From positions 4,319,038-4,383,037 of the forward strand of contig OZ250185.1 in the NCBI GenBank assembly GCA_965238265.1: 64,000 nucleotides of DNA. The letters run 5' to 3'. The notes under the pieces are model-generated. The model did not search any database. It worked only from the letters and a program-made list of their open reading frames with translations, and had not been told where the DNA came from. This stretch comes from JAJDUF01 sp965238265 (lineage in GTDB: Bacteria > Chloroflexota > UBA11872 > UBA12225 > JAJDUF01). Below are positions 32,848 through 41,673 of the stretch, in pieces; position 1 is the stretch's first letter; the number at the start of each line of letters is the position of its first letter. A program made the position numbers and the translations under genes.

Positions 32848-33831
32848 TTATTTCGTGCCATGACGGGACGGGGCGCCATGCATGATGCTCCTACCGCCTT
32901 GCCTCCCTCTGTCCGGGTCATGCCCTTGGCGGAACTTGTAGAGGGCCGTGTAGAGCGCGGCGCTCGCCGGGACCGGCACCCGCTTGGCGCGGCCTTGCCG
33001 CACGACCGCACCCAAGAGATCATCGAGCTCCAGTGGGTTGCCGGCCTGGAAGTCGAGCTGGAGCGACGAGACAAGACCCGGCGCGTCCGCTTCGGCGGTA
33101 GCCATACGCACGTCCACTACGTCGCTGACGAACTCGGCTCCGTGCGCCTGTCCCACCGCCACAATCTCCTCCATCACCGCCCGCACCGTGAGCGCGCCCA
33201 CCGGACATGCCAGCACCTCCGGGTATGTCGCTCGCGCCGCCGTCATGACGGTGCCGGTGGCGGCGACCAGGACGAGCTTGGCCCAGAGCGCCGACACGAT
33301 GTCACTGCTCACCTCGACCTGGAGGCCTTCCTTGGTGAGCACGTCGGCGACCCGGGCGGCGCGAGGGCTGTGGGAGCCATCCTGCTCACCAAACACGATG
33401 CGCGCGGTGGCGCCCACCTGCTCGATCCGTCCTGGGGCCGGCCGGGCCGCATCAATGTAGGTCGTCCCGGCCAGCACCGGTCCCCATCCGTAGACAGCGG
33501 CGATCCGGGCCGGACTTTCCACCCCGTTCTGAATGGAGAGCACGGCAGTGTCCGCGCCGAGCAGCGGCTCGAGCAGCGGTAGCGCCGCAGGGTTGTGATA
33601 GGTCTTTACCGCGTAGATGATGAGGTCTACCGGCCCTACCTCGTGTGGGTCGGCCGTCGCGGGCACATGGACGGTGAAGTCGCCCCAATAGCTGGACACG
33701 TGGAGGCCGTCACGCACGATGGCGTCTCGATGAGCACCGCGGCAGATGAGCGTGACCTGCTCGCCGTGCTTGGCCAGCGTGCCACCGTAATACCCCCCTA
33801 CAGCACCGGCGCCGACAACGGCAATGCGCAT
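32848..33831 (-). CDS. panE: 2-dehydropantoate 2-reductase-like protein
   Basis: A 327-residue NADPH-dependent ketopantoate reductase homologue. N-terminal Rossmann motif MRIAVVGAGAVGGYYGG, the lysine and asparagine regions LIIYAVKTYHN and LSIQNGVE, and the C-terminal helical domain with LWAKLVLVAATGTVM (catalytic lysine). It reduces 2-dehydropantoate to pantoate in CoA synthesis; related enzymes act on other 2-oxo acids, so the assignment is family-level. Start 33831 with GGAGGGG upstream. The C-terminus beyond residue 310 is low-complexity and reaches a family D-A repeat, so the true end may be shifted. Confidence 0.75.
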   Translation of the reverse strand: MRIAVVGAGAVGGYYGGTLAKHGEQVTLICRGAHRDAIVRDGLHVSSYWGDFTVHVPATADPHEVGPVDLIIYAVKTYHNPAALPLLEPLLGADTAVLSIQNGVESPARIAAVYGWGPVLAGTTYIDAARPAPGRIEQVGATARIVFGEQDGSHSPRAARVADVLTKEGLQVEVSSDIVSALWAKLVLVAATGTVMTAARATYPEVLACPVGALTVRAVMEEIVAVGQAHGAEFVSDVVDVRMATAEADAPGLVSSLQLDFQAGNPLELDDLLGAVVRQGRAKRVPVPASAALYTALYKFRQGHDPDRGRQGGRSIMHGAPSRHGTK

Positions 33832-34083
33832 GATCCTGTCCCCTCCATGCTTGTGCTGAACTTGATTCAGTACAGCAACATTTCCTACGCTGCTAGGGAT
33901 AGATTATGCACAAGTGCGTGGGGGTGTCATTCATGCCGCCCAGAGCCGGCCCCTGGCTTGCAGGTAGTGCCCACCCGGCGATAGCTGCGCCTATCCGCGC
34001 CGGCTGTGGCACGGCCTCGTTCCGATGAACGCACCTACTGTCTTCGACTGCACAACTTCAGGAGACGATAAAGGAGAAACGTC

Positions 34084-34830
34084 ATGGTTACAGTTCTGGG
34101 TTCACGGCAGCGTACTCGTCGGGTGCGCTGGCTCACGGGCCGCTGGCTCGGCCTCTGGCTGGCTAGAGCCGCACCACAGATTTCCATAAGATGTGCGGCT
34201 CTAGCCGGCCACAGCGCCGCAATGTTGGCGCTGACGCTGGTGTTGCCAGCAGCAGCACTGGCGCACGATCACCGCACAGTCAACGAGTATGAGTTGACCG
34301 TCGGCTTCAACGTCGAGCCGGCCTATGTCGGCCAAATCAATGGCGCCTTCCTGAAGGTGATGAAGCAGGCCCAGCACGGCGGCAAGGAGGGTGAGGACGG
34401 TCACGCGCATGAGGGGATGGCGCCGGTGGAGGGGCTGGAGACGACGCTGAAAGTGCTCGTGGCCGCCGGTGGCAGCGAGCCGCGCGAGTTTCCGCTGCGG
34501 GCAGTGTTCGGAGCGCCGGGGGCGTATGTTGCCGATTTCATGCCCACGCGCACCGGCAGCTACATCTTCACCTTTACCGGCACCATCGAAGGGCACCCGA
34601 TCAACGAGCGCTTCGAGTCCGGCCCGGGCCGCTTTGACGACGTTCGGGCGATTACGACCATCCAGTTCCCCGAGCCGCTGCCTTCGGCCACTGAGCTACG
34701 GGAGGAGTTGGACGTAGCCAAGGCGGCTGTCCGCACGGCGCAAGCGCTCGCCTTCGGCGGACTCGGCGCTGGCGCCGCCGCCGTGCTTGTCGCGGGCATG
34801 GCTATCTTGATGGCCAGTCGCCGGCGCTAG
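34084..34830 (+). CDS. Secreted, C-terminally anchored protein, copper-trafficking style
   Basis: A 248-residue protein: a long hydrophobic leader, an extracytoplasmic domain beginning AHDHRTVNEYELTVGF, a histidine-rich patch (QHGGKEGEDGHAHEG) and a C-terminal membrane span (FGGLGAGAAAVLVAGMAIL) with basic tail. Histidines and a beta-sandwich-like domain suggest copper or metal handling, and a CopC-CopD protein is encoded 8 kb downstream. The start has AAAGGAG nine bases upstream. The leader contains a 46-bp palindrome (34161-34206) in frame, which lengthens the signal region; ATG 34222, closer to the signal core, lacks a ribosome-binding site. Confidence 0.65.
   Translation: MVTVLGSRQRTRRVRWLTGRWLGLWLARAAPQISIRCAALAGHSAAMLALTLVLPAAALAHDHRTVNEYELTVGFNVEPAYVGQINGAFLKVMKQAQHGGKEGEDGHAHEGMAPVEGLETTLKVLVAAGGSEPREFPLRAVFGAPGAYVADFMPTRTGSYIFTFTGTIEGHPINERFESGPGRFDDVRAITTIQFPEPLPSATELREELDVAKAAVRTAQALAFGGLGAGAAAVLVAGMAILMASRRR
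34161..34206. repeat. 46-bp palindromic element inside a signal-peptide coding region
   Basis: Perfect 14-bp arms GGCTAGAGCCGCAC and GTGCGGCTCTAGCC around an 18-base spacer. The copy is in the open frame of the gene starting at 34084, so the gene still reads through. No second copy was noticed in the window. Confidence 0.8.
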
Positions 34831-34891
34831 GGCGGTGCGGCGCCATCCGGCGCCCTACTCCCATACTCAATAACGGCCGACCGCTCCTCGG

Positions 34892-35311
34892 CTAGGCACC
34901 CGGCGCGTATGCCGCTAGCTCGATCTCCTGCCGGGTCATGTAGATGTCCTCCTGACGCAGCCGCTCGCACAGGGCGTCATGTAGGGCCAGGAAATACGCT
35001 TCATGCTCCGGCAACTGCGCGCATAGAATCTCGTAGCCGCGATGAGCATCGTCAAATCTCTGACCGGTTATGAGGCTCACCCATGCTCCCTCCAGTGGGG
35101 GTGGATGTAAGCGTGTCATAGTGATGCCGCGGTAACGAGCAAGGAGTCTCTCTTCCAGGTCGTCGAACTCGGCACGGGGTATCGGCTGCCCAGGCGCTAT
35201 GGGGTCATCCTCGTTGAACCGCAGCGGAACGAGGATTTGGAAGCGCCAACGAGGCTCAAAGCGGATAGGCGATTGTTCCGCTGCGGGTGGTGCAGCCTCC
35301 TCCGCGCTCAT
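34892..35311 (-). CDS. Hypothetical protein, coupled to a small partner
   Basis: A 139-residue protein not recognised. Central region RFQILVPLRFNEDD, EFDDLEERLLARYRGITM and EGAWVSLITGQRFDDAH suggests an alpha/beta fold. The start overlaps the stop of the 85-residue gene upstream (ATGA), so the two are synthesised together. No signal or membrane segment. Function unknown. Confidence 0.6.
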   Translation of the reverse strand: MSAEEAAPPAAEQSPIRFEPRWRFQILVPLRFNEDDPIAPGQPIPRAEFDDLEERLLARYRGITMTRLHPPPLEGAWVSLITGQRFDDAHRGYEILCAQLPEHEAYFLALHDALCERLRQEDIYMTRQEIELAAYAPGA

Positions 35312-35565
35312 CGCCCGTTGTGGGTGCTTGAGGCGACCTGTACTAGCTCCGGCGAAGCACTGCCATACTCTGCGACTCCATAGGCAATGCCAGCGGCGTT
35401 AAGGAGGCGAATCAAGTCGGGATAAGCGCGATCATTGACAAAGTGGAGTGGACGGGGATCATTCGAGTCTGGATTACGGATAATATGCACCGGCACATCC
35501 AACTCATCGAATACGTCGTAGGAGGCGAGTTTAGCCGCTCGGTCCTTGAAGATGACTCCAGGCAT
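35308..35565 (-). CDS. Small hypothetical protein
   Basis: An 85-residue protein beginning MPGVIFKDRAAKLASYDVF and containing LHFVNDRAYPDLIRLLNAAG. It is paralogous to the interrupted gene next upstream (35588-35839). Start 35565 has AAAGAGGTG upstream. It overlaps the 139-residue gene by four bases. Such paired small genes sometimes form toxin-antitoxin-like units, but nothing here proves that. Confidence 0.6.
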   Translation of the reverse strand: MPGVIFKDRAAKLASYDVFDELDVPVHIIRNPDSNDPRPLHFVNDRAYPDLIRLLNAAGIAYGVAEYGSASPELVQVASSTHNGR

Positions 35566-35587
35566 CGTGGCACCTCTTTGGATTATT

Positions 35588-35839
35588 TCAGCAACTGAAG
35601 CTGCCGTGCTGCTCCCGCCGAGGGGAGGCCATGGGTGGTGCCTCGGCCACTACCTCATAGGAGATGGCCGCTTTTCCCAGCAGCCCGACAAGGCGCGGCC
35701 AAGACCGCGCACCGATAATGTGGATCGGACGATCCTCGTCCCCTGGGTTGCGGACCACAGTCACTGTTGCACCAAGCTCATCAAAGACAGCATACGATGC
35801 CATTCAAGCCTCTCGGTCTCTGAAGATGATCGCTGGCAT
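35588..35839 (-). pseudogene. Paralogue of the small hypothetical, interrupted by an in-frame TGA
   Basis: From ATG 35839, behind the strong site GGAGGTGAGGAG, the frame reads MPAIIFRDREA, then TGA, then MASYAVFDELGATV in the same frame. The intact paralogue reads MPGVIFKDRAAKLASYDVFDEL over the same positions, so the stop and following ATG (TGAATG) replace two sense codons. The first 11 codons have the best ribosome-binding site and the rest would need a restart at 35803. Either a recent nonsense mutation, a recoded stop, or a two-cistron arrangement. Confidence 0.6.
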
Positions 35840-35977
35840 CTCCTCACCTCCGACTGTGGCCATTGTATCCTTCGGCTACAGGGTCGGTGCATCGCCTCGC
35901 CAGGAGTCACACTCGGCCGGAGCGGAGCCGGGCGGGCAGCGGTACAATCACCGTAGCGTGCAGCGCGGGAGTGGGCT

Positions 35978-37429
35978 ATGGCTGGCGAGCAAGGTACGGC
36001 TAAGGGCCGCGGCGCCAAGGCTTGGGGCGGGCGGTTTGCGAAGGTGACCGACCCGACGGTCGAGGCGTTCACGGAGTCGATCTCGTTCGATTGGCGCCTC
36101 TATCGTCAGGATATCGCCGCCTCCATCGCCCACGCCCGGATGCTCGGCCGGCAAGGAATCATCACGGCTGAGGAAGCTGAGACGATCATCGCCGGTCTGC
36201 GCGAGATCGAGGGCGAGATCGAGCGCGGCGAGTTTGTCTTTGATCCCAGCCGCGAGGACATTCACCTCAATATCGAGGCGCGGCTGGCGGAGAAGATCGG
36301 CGACGCGGCCGGCAAGCTGCACACCGCCCGCAGTCGCAACGACCAGATAGCAACCGACGTGCGGCTGTGGTGTTGCGCGGCGATTGACGACCTCCGCACC
36401 CGCAGCCTCGACCTGCAAGCGGCGCTGATCGGGCAGGCTGAGGAGCACCCCGCGGCGGTCATGCCCGGCTACACGCATCTGCAACGGGCGCAGCCGGTGT
36501 TGTTTGCCCACCATCTGCTGGCCTATGTGGCGATGCTGGAGCGCGACTACGACCGGCTCGGCGATTGTCGGCGCCGGACGAACGTGCTGCCGTTGGGCGC
36601 CGGGGCACTGGCGGGCGTGGGCTTTCCGGTTGATCCGCAAGCCGTCGCCGACGAGCTGGAGTTCGAGGCCAGCGCCGAGAACAGTATGGACGCGGTCAGT
36701 GACCGGGATTTCGTCGTAGAGCTGGTGTCGGCGTGCAGCCTGATGATGCTCCACCTCTCGCGGCTGGCCGAGGACGTGATTGTGTGGAGCTCCGGTGAGT
36801 TTGGGTTTGTCGAGCTGGACGACGCCTACGCGACGGGTAGCTCGATCATGCCGCAGAAGAAGAACCCCGACGTGGCAGAGCTAACGCGGGGGAAAACCGG
36901 GCGGGTATTCGGTCACTTGCAGGCGCTGCTCACGCTGCTCAAGGGTCTGCCCCTCACCTACAACCGCGATCTCCAGGAGGACAAGGAAGCGCTCTTCGAC
37001 GCTGTGGACACCACCGACGCTGCGTTAGCGGCAATGACCGGGCTGGTGCGGACAATGGTGCCCCAGCCGGAGCGGATGGCCGCGAAAGCCACCGCCAGCT
37101 TTTCGACCGCGACCGAGCTGGCCGATTACCTGGCGCAGAAAGGGCTGCCCTTCCGGCAAGCGCACGAGGTCGTAGGCAAGCTCGTGGCCCAGTGCCTCGC
37201 GGCCGGGAAATCGCTGGAGCAGCTGACCGCGACCGAACTGGCCGCGGCGTCGCCGCAGCTCGGCACCGATGCCCTGGAACGAGTGACCGCGATGGCGGCG
37301 GTAGCGGCAAAGGACGTGCCGGGCGGCACCGCCCCGAGACGGGTCGCACAGGCGCTGGCCACCGCGCAGGCGCGGCTCGCCGCCCATCGTGACGAGGTGC
37401 TGCGGGCGGAGACCGGGCACAATGGCTAG
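35978..37429 (+). CDS. argH: Argininosuccinate lyase
   Basis: A 483-residue lyase that releases fumarate and arginine from argininosuccinate, the last step of arginine synthesis. Diagnostic blocks are all present: WGGRFAK at the start, DIHLNIEARL, GKLHTARSRNDQIATD, PGYTHLQRAQPVLF, NVLPLGAGALAG and the family signature TGSSIMPQKKNPD, followed by LPLTYNRDLQEDKE. Length is normal. ATG 35978 has GGGAG upstream. The other arg genes are not nearby. Confidence 0.95.
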   Translation: MAGEQGTAKGRGAKAWGGRFAKVTDPTVEAFTESISFDWRLYRQDIAASIAHARMLGRQGIITAEEAETIIAGLREIEGEIERGEFVFDPSREDIHLNIEARLAEKIGDAAGKLHTARSRNDQIATDVRLWCCAAIDDLRTRSLDLQAALIGQAEEHPAAVMPGYTHLQRAQPVLFAHHLLAYVAMLERDYDRLGDCRRRTNVLPLGAGALAGVGFPVDPQAVADELEFEASAENSMDAVSDRDFVVELVSACSLMMLHLSRLAEDVIVWSSGEFGFVELDDAYATGSSIMPQKKNPDVAELTRGKTGRVFGHLQALLTLLKGLPLTYNRDLQEDKEALFDAVDTTDAALAAMTGLVRTMVPQPERMAAKATASFSTATELADYLAQKGLPFRQAHEVVGKLVAQCLAAGKSLEQLTATELAAASPQLGTDALERVTAMAAVAAKDVPGGTAPRRVAQALATAQARLAAHRDEVLRAETGHNG

Positions 37430-37448
37430 CTGCCGCCCGGAGGGCCGA

Positions 37449-37901
37449 TCATTGCTGCTCGGCGGCATGGCGGCGCTCTGAAGGGGGCGGCTCCTCGAAA
37501 GGCTCGCCACGCTGCTCGGCCTGTACGCGCCGCTGGAGCCACGCTTCCCATTCGGCGTCGGCTCCACGCAGCGTCGCCGCTACGGCTCTGGCGATCTGCT
37601 CCTGCCGCCGCTTCTCGCGCCATTCCTCGAATGCTGCTGCCAACACCATCAGATACCTCCCTGTCTCCGTGAGCACCATGGACACGGCCGCCACCGTGAT
37701 CGCGAGTGCCGCCAAGTCTCGCCAGAGTGCCGCTAGGCTTTCCACACCCTGCACCACGGTCCAGATTGTACCCGCACTGAACTGCACGATGAAGAGCGCG
37801 AAGTAGACGTGCTTGACGCCCTTGCTGACACTCCAGATGGACTCGCGCTGCTCGCCGGTCACGAACTGCTGCTGACGCTCCTCAGAGGCTCGTGTCACCA
37901 T
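37449..37901 (-). CDS. Small membrane protein, unknown
   Basis: A 150-residue protein with two hydrophobic segments (about residues 32-50 and 62-82) and a long charged C-terminal helix rich in Arg, Glu and Gln (FEEWREKRRQEQIARAVAAT). No family recognised. Convergent with argH, 19 bases between the stop codons. The sequence gives no more information about its role. Confidence 0.55.
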   Translation of the reverse strand: MVTRASEERQQQFVTGEQRESIWSVSKGVKHVYFALFIVQFSAGTIWTVVQGVESLAALWRDLAALAITVAAVSMVLTETGRYLMVLAAAFEEWREKRRQEQIARAVAATLRGADAEWEAWLQRRVQAEQRGEPFEEPPPSERRHAAEQQ

Positions 37902-38096
37902 GTACTCCTCCCAAACCGGCTGCTGCTCCGGGCAGCGCTCGCCAATTCAATTTAGCATGTTTTTATCTTCGGTGCAAACACACCATATACAAATCAGAGT
38001 TGCTGCCGCTCCCGCATAATCCCCGGCAGCCAGCGTTACGCTCCTCACCGCCAGTGGGTAGTGGCCAGTGTCGTCCGTCGTTCCGGCGCCAGCACG

Positions 38097-39440
38097 TCAT
38101 CCTACCGAGGTGCGTCCGAATGCGGCGCGCGCTTCGGCGGCGACGAAAAGCGATCCGGTCGCCAGCACGAGGTCGCCAGGGCCGGCGTGCTGCATCGCTT
38201 GTCGGAGCGCCGCTTGCACCGAGGGCATTGTGTTGGCACGACCACCGGCGTTGCCCACCTGAGCGGCGACCTCTTCGGCGGGGCGGGCCCGCGGATGAGT
38301 GGACGCGGCGGCAAACACTGTCGCCAGCGCCAGGACACGCAGTTCGGTCAGGATCGCTGCGAGGTCGTGGTCCGCGCTGGCGCCGACTACGAGGTGGAGC
38401 CGCCGGTGGGGGAACCAGTCGCGGATCGCTGCTACTAACCGTCGCGCCGAGTCGCCGTTGTGGGCGCCGTCGCAGACGACCGTGGGCCGCGCCGGCCCCG
38501 CTTGCAGCACCTCCAGCCGGCCGGGCCAACGCACGTTCAGCAATCCCTGACGCACCGCTTTGGTGGACACCTCCAGCCCGGCGGTCAGCCGTAGCGTCTC
38601 GATGACGGTGACCGCCACCGCCGCGTTTTCGAGTTGATGGGCACCGACCAGCCCTAGCTCCAGGCCGGCGTAACCCCAATCCGCGCCGTTCACCATCCCG
38701 GCGCGGTGATTCCCGGACCAGGTGAAGTCCCGACCGCCCAGGGCCAGCGGTGCCTCTCGCTCAGTAGCGATGGCCGCCAGGGTCGCGGCCGCCTCCGGCC
38801 GCTGGGCGGCGCTGACCGCCGGCACACCCAGCTTGATGATCCCGGCCTTTTCCGCGGCGATAGCCGCCAGCGTATCGCCGAGGAGCGCGGTGTGGTCCAG
38901 GGAGAGGGCGGTAATCACCGCCACCGCTGGCGTCAGCACGTTCGTCGCATCGAGGCGGCCCCCTAGCCCTACCTCGACGACTGCCCAGTCCACGTCAGCG
39001 TCCGCGAAGTGCCGGAAAGCCAGCGCCGTGCCCAGTTCGTAGGTCGTGAGCTGGCCCAGGTCAGGTGCTTCCTGTTCTAGTCGCTCCGCAGCCGCGGCCA
39101 GGTCGGTAACGATGTGAGCCAGCGCCTCTGGTGCTATCGGCTTGCCGTTGATCCGCACGCGCTCGCGGTAGTCGTGCAGGTGGGGCTGCGTGTAGAGACC
39201 GACGCACAGGCCGGCGGTGTGCAAGATGGAAGCCAGGAACGCGGCAGTAGAGCCTTTGCCCTTGGTCCCGGCGATGTGTATGGACGGGTAGCGTTGCTCG
39301 GGATGGCCGAGAGCGGTGAGCAGCGCGCGGGGGCGATCCAGGTTCCAGCCGCCGCGCGCCGCTGCGCCGAGCGACCGCCGCTCCCAATCCGTGCGGTCCA
39401 AGAGAAACGCGAGCGCTTCGTTGTACGTGTGTACGTTCAT
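38097..39440 (-). CDS. folC: Folylpolyglutamate synthase / dihydrofolate synthase
   Basis: A 447-residue Mur-ligase-type enzyme that adds glutamate to dihydropteroate and folates. Seen: IHIAGTKGKGSTAAFLASIL (P-loop), GLYTQPHLHDYRERVRING, VEVGLGGRLDATNVL and ALSLDHTALLGDTLAAIAAEKAGI, with the C-terminal ligase domain carrying RWPGRLEVL and VVCDGAHNGDSARRL. Normal length. It begins 19 bases after the stop of folP, so the two are cotranscribed. No strong ribosome-binding site, consistent with coupling to folP. Confidence 0.92.
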   Translation of the reverse strand: MNVHTYNEALAFLLDRTDWERRSLGAAARGGWNLDRPRALLTALGHPEQRYPSIHIAGTKGKGSTAAFLASILHTAGLCVGLYTQPHLHDYRERVRINGKPIAPEALAHIVTDLAAAAERLEQEAPDLGQLTTYELGTALAFRHFADADVDWAVVEVGLGGRLDATNVLTPAVAVITALSLDHTALLGDTLAAIAAEKAGIIKLGVPAVSAAQRPEAAATLAAIATEREAPLALGGRDFTWSGNHRAGMVNGADWGYAGLELGLVGAHQLENAAVAVTVIETLRLTAGLEVSTKAVRQGLLNVRWPGRLEVLQAGPARPTVVCDGAHNGDSARRLVAAIRDWFPHRRLHLVVGASADHDLAAILTELRVLALATVFAAASTHPRARPAEEVAAQVGNAGGRANTMPSVQAALRQAMQHAGPGDLVLATGSLFVAAEARAAFGRTSVG

Positions 39441-39459
39441 CCGGCACTGCCAGTGAATC

Positions 39460-40335
39460 TCATTGTGTCGTTGTGTCTCGCACTACCGCATCGGCCAGTC
39501 GCACCGCGCGGGTACATGCCTGCACGTCGTGAACGCGCACGATGTCGGCGCCACCGGCAACGGCGAGGACGACCGCGGCGATAGTGCCTTCCAGCCGCTC
39601 CGTTACCGGGAGGTCGAGTGCCCGGCCAACGAAGCTCTTCCGCGATGGCCCGACGAGCAAAGGTAGCCCCAGCGCCTGCTTCAGGTCGGCAGTGCGGCGT
39701 AGCAGGAGCATGGTTTGGAGGGGCGTCTTACCAAAGCCCAAGCCGGGGTCCACGACGATCTGCGACCGGGCGATGCCCGCCGCCTGCGCCGCTGCGATGC
39801 GCTCCCGGAGGAAGGTGACCACGGAGCTGAAGATATTCGCGTCGGGCACATCGGAATAGTGACCACCGACAACGGCATGGCGTGTCGCGCGTGCCCGGCG
39901 GTTATGCATCAGGACGACCCCGGCCTGCGTCGTGGCGACGACCGCAGCGATCTCGGGGTCTTTGGAGAGTGCCCACACGTCGTTGACGATGGTTGCTCCG
40001 GCGGCGAGCGCTTTACGAGCGACCGCGGCGCGCGAGGTGTCCACGCTGATGGGCACGTCCGTCTTGGCGGCCAGGGCGGCGAGCACCGGCAGCACGCGGC
40101 GCCGCTCCTCAGCCTCCGGGACCGATGGTGCGCCGGGCCGGGTGGACACACCACCAACGTCAAGCAGGTCCGCTCCCTCATCCACCAAGCGCAGACCGTA
40201 TGCGACCGCGGCGTCCGGCTCGGCGAACCCATCGCCGGAGAAGGAGTCGGGTGACGTGTTGACAACGCCGGCAACGTAGGTCCGCTCGCCCCAAGCAAAC
40301 GGCCAATCGCGCCGGGATGAGGAGGATGACCTCAC
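39460..40335 (-). CDS. folP: Dihydropteroate synthase
   Basis: A 291-residue TIM-barrel enzyme joining pterin pyrophosphate to p-aminobenzoate. Signature VNTSPDSFSGDG near residue 30, LLDVGGVSTRPGA, ISVDTSRAAVARKAL, IVVDPGLGFGKT and the C-terminal RVHDVQACTRAVRLAD are all present. The best start is GTG 40335, inside the GGGGGTGAGG end of the family B repeat that fills the upstream gap, so the repeat supplies the initiation codon. A longer frame to 40527 is compositionally unlike the family. folC follows in an operon. Confidence 0.92.
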   Translation of the reverse strand: MRSSSSSRRDWPFAWGERTYVAGVVNTSPDSFSGDGFAEPDAAVAYGLRLVDEGADLLDVGGVSTRPGAPSVPEAEERRRVLPVLAALAAKTDVPISVDTSRAAVARKALAAGATIVNDVWALSKDPEIAAVVATTQAGVVLMHNRRARATRHAVVGGHYSDVPDANIFSSVVTFLRERIAAAQAAGIARSQIVVDPGLGFGKTPLQTMLLLRRTADLKQALGLPLLVGPSRKSFVGRALDLPVTERLEGTIAAVVLAVAGGADIVRVHDVQACTRAVRLADAVVRDTTTQ

Positions 40336-40397
40336 CCCCGCCCGCCTTTCGGCAGCCTCCCCCTCGCCACAAGTGGAGAGGGGGCCGGGGGGTGAGG
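40330..40397. repeat. C-rich stem-loop repeat overlapping the folP start (family B)
   Basis: CCTCACCCCCGCCCGCC, the hairpin CCCCCTCGCCAC-AA-GTGGAGAGGGGG and CCGGGGGGTGAGG make an almost symmetrical 68-bp element. Its minus-strand left end contains GTGAGG, the start of folP at 40335. Confidence 0.75.
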
Positions 40398-40638
40398 AGC
40401 GAACAACCTCTTGCTCCAGGGAGAGTCTCTGACGTGGGTTGGGGGTAGGTTCGTGCGTGGGTGCGGGAATAGCTTCATGCCCGATCACTGCCTGTCGGAG
40501 TCTAGGCGGGGAACGGCACGACGGCAAGGTGTCGGTGCTCTCGCCCGGCGCCGGGAGTGCATGAACGCCAGGCGCGGTCTACAATACTCCCACGCCGCCG
40601 GCACGCTGGCGCGGCAGGAACAAAGGAGGAACAGCCCG

Positions 40639-41454
40639 ATGTTGAAGCTCGCCTGTCTCTCGCTCAGTTACAAGCGGTCGTTCGCCGCCGGCACGATGGA
40701 CCTCTTCAGCTTCATCGAGCGGTGCCGCGCCCTGGACCTCGACGGTATTGACATCCACTCCCGCGACCTGGCTTCCCAGGACTTCCCGTACCTCCGCGAA
40801 GTCAAGCTGCGCTGCCTCCGGACCGGCTTGCCGATTGCCTGTCTGGGCGTGAGCAACAACTTCGCGCTGCCGGCGGATGAAGTGCCGGCGCAGATCGAGG
40901 GGGCGAAGCAGTGCGTTCGCCTGGCACGGGTGCTCGGTGCGCCCCAGGTGCGCGTGTTTGCCGGCACGCCACGGGGGAGCGAGGCCGAGCGGGCGGGTGC
41001 CTGGGATCGGTGCGCGGCTGCCCTGAAAGAGGTCGCCGACTACGGCTGGGGGGAGGGAGTGCAAGTCTCGTTGCAGAACCATAACCACCACAACCTCACC
41101 GCCGATGGCGCAAGCGTGCTGAAGTTCGTCGAGCAGGCGGCGCCGCACCTCAGCCACGTGTGGGACACCGGGCAATACGTCGGCTCGCCGGGTGCCTCAG
41201 GCGCAGCGTCGGAGGTGGCCGCCGAGGCGGTCTACGAGAGTCTGCAACAGACCGTGCATCTCGCCACGCACGTCCGCACGAAGATTTACCGCGTAGAAAC
41301 GGGCGAGGAGCGCTGGCTCGACTACCCGCGCGTCTTCGGCATCCTCCGGCAAGCCGGCTACAACGGCTTCTGCTCCCTCGTCTACGAAGGGGTGGAGGAC
41401 GAAGACCCGGCCATCGCACGGGCGGCCCCCTTCCTGCGCCGCTTCATCCCGTAG
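40639..41454 (+). CDS. Sugar phosphate isomerase/epimerase (xylose isomerase-like TIM barrel)
   Basis: A 271-residue TIM-barrel enzyme. Seen: LACLSLSYKRSFAAGTMDLF, LDLDGIDIHSRDL (metal glutamate or aspartate strand), LPIACLGVSNNF, VRVFAGTPRGSEAERAGAW, QVSLQNHNHHNL and SHVWDTGQYV, which give the acidic and histidine metal ligands of the AP endonuclease 2 fold. Isomerises or epimerises a sugar or keto-sugar. Start ATG 40639 is set by AAAGGAGGA eight bases upstream; longer frames are not supported. Confidence 0.8.
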   Translation: MLKLACLSLSYKRSFAAGTMDLFSFIERCRALDLDGIDIHSRDLASQDFPYLREVKLRCLRTGLPIACLGVSNNFALPADEVPAQIEGAKQCVRLARVLGAPQVRVFAGTPRGSEAERAGAWDRCAAALKEVADYGWGEGVQVSLQNHNHHNLTADGASVLKFVEQAAPHLSHVWDTGQYVGSPGASGAASEVAAEAVYESLQQTVHLATHVRTKIYRVETGEERWLDYPRVFGILRQAGYNGFCSLVYEGVEDEDPAIARAAPFLRRFIP

Positions 41455-41483
41455 GCGCGCTCCGCATCCCCGCCCGCCAACCC

Positions 41484-41617
41484 CGTAGGGGCGTCCCTTG
41501 TGGGCGCCCTAGCCTCGGGAGTTGGCGTGGGCAACCACCAGGGTTGCCCCTACAGAGGATGCCAGCGGACTCCCCCTCTCTATCGTTCGGCGATGGAGAG
41601 GGGGCCGGGGGGTGAGG
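41484..41617. repeat. Cluster of family C and B palindromes
   Basis: GTAGGGGCG...GGGCGCCC (41485-41512), GGGCAACCACCAGGGTTGCCCC (41529-41550) and the family B hairpin CCCCCTCTCTATCG...CGATGGAGAGGGGG (41571-41604) with its GGTGAGG tail. They fill the space after the isomerase gene. Confidence 0.65.
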
Positions 41618-41673
41618 CCCGTTGTCATCTCCCCGCCCCAAGCCAATATGACCCCACTGATGGGGAGTGGCAG

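Noticed and set aside
38061..39042. Plus-strand ORFs across folC
   Set aside because: Antisense shadows of a confident folC gene.
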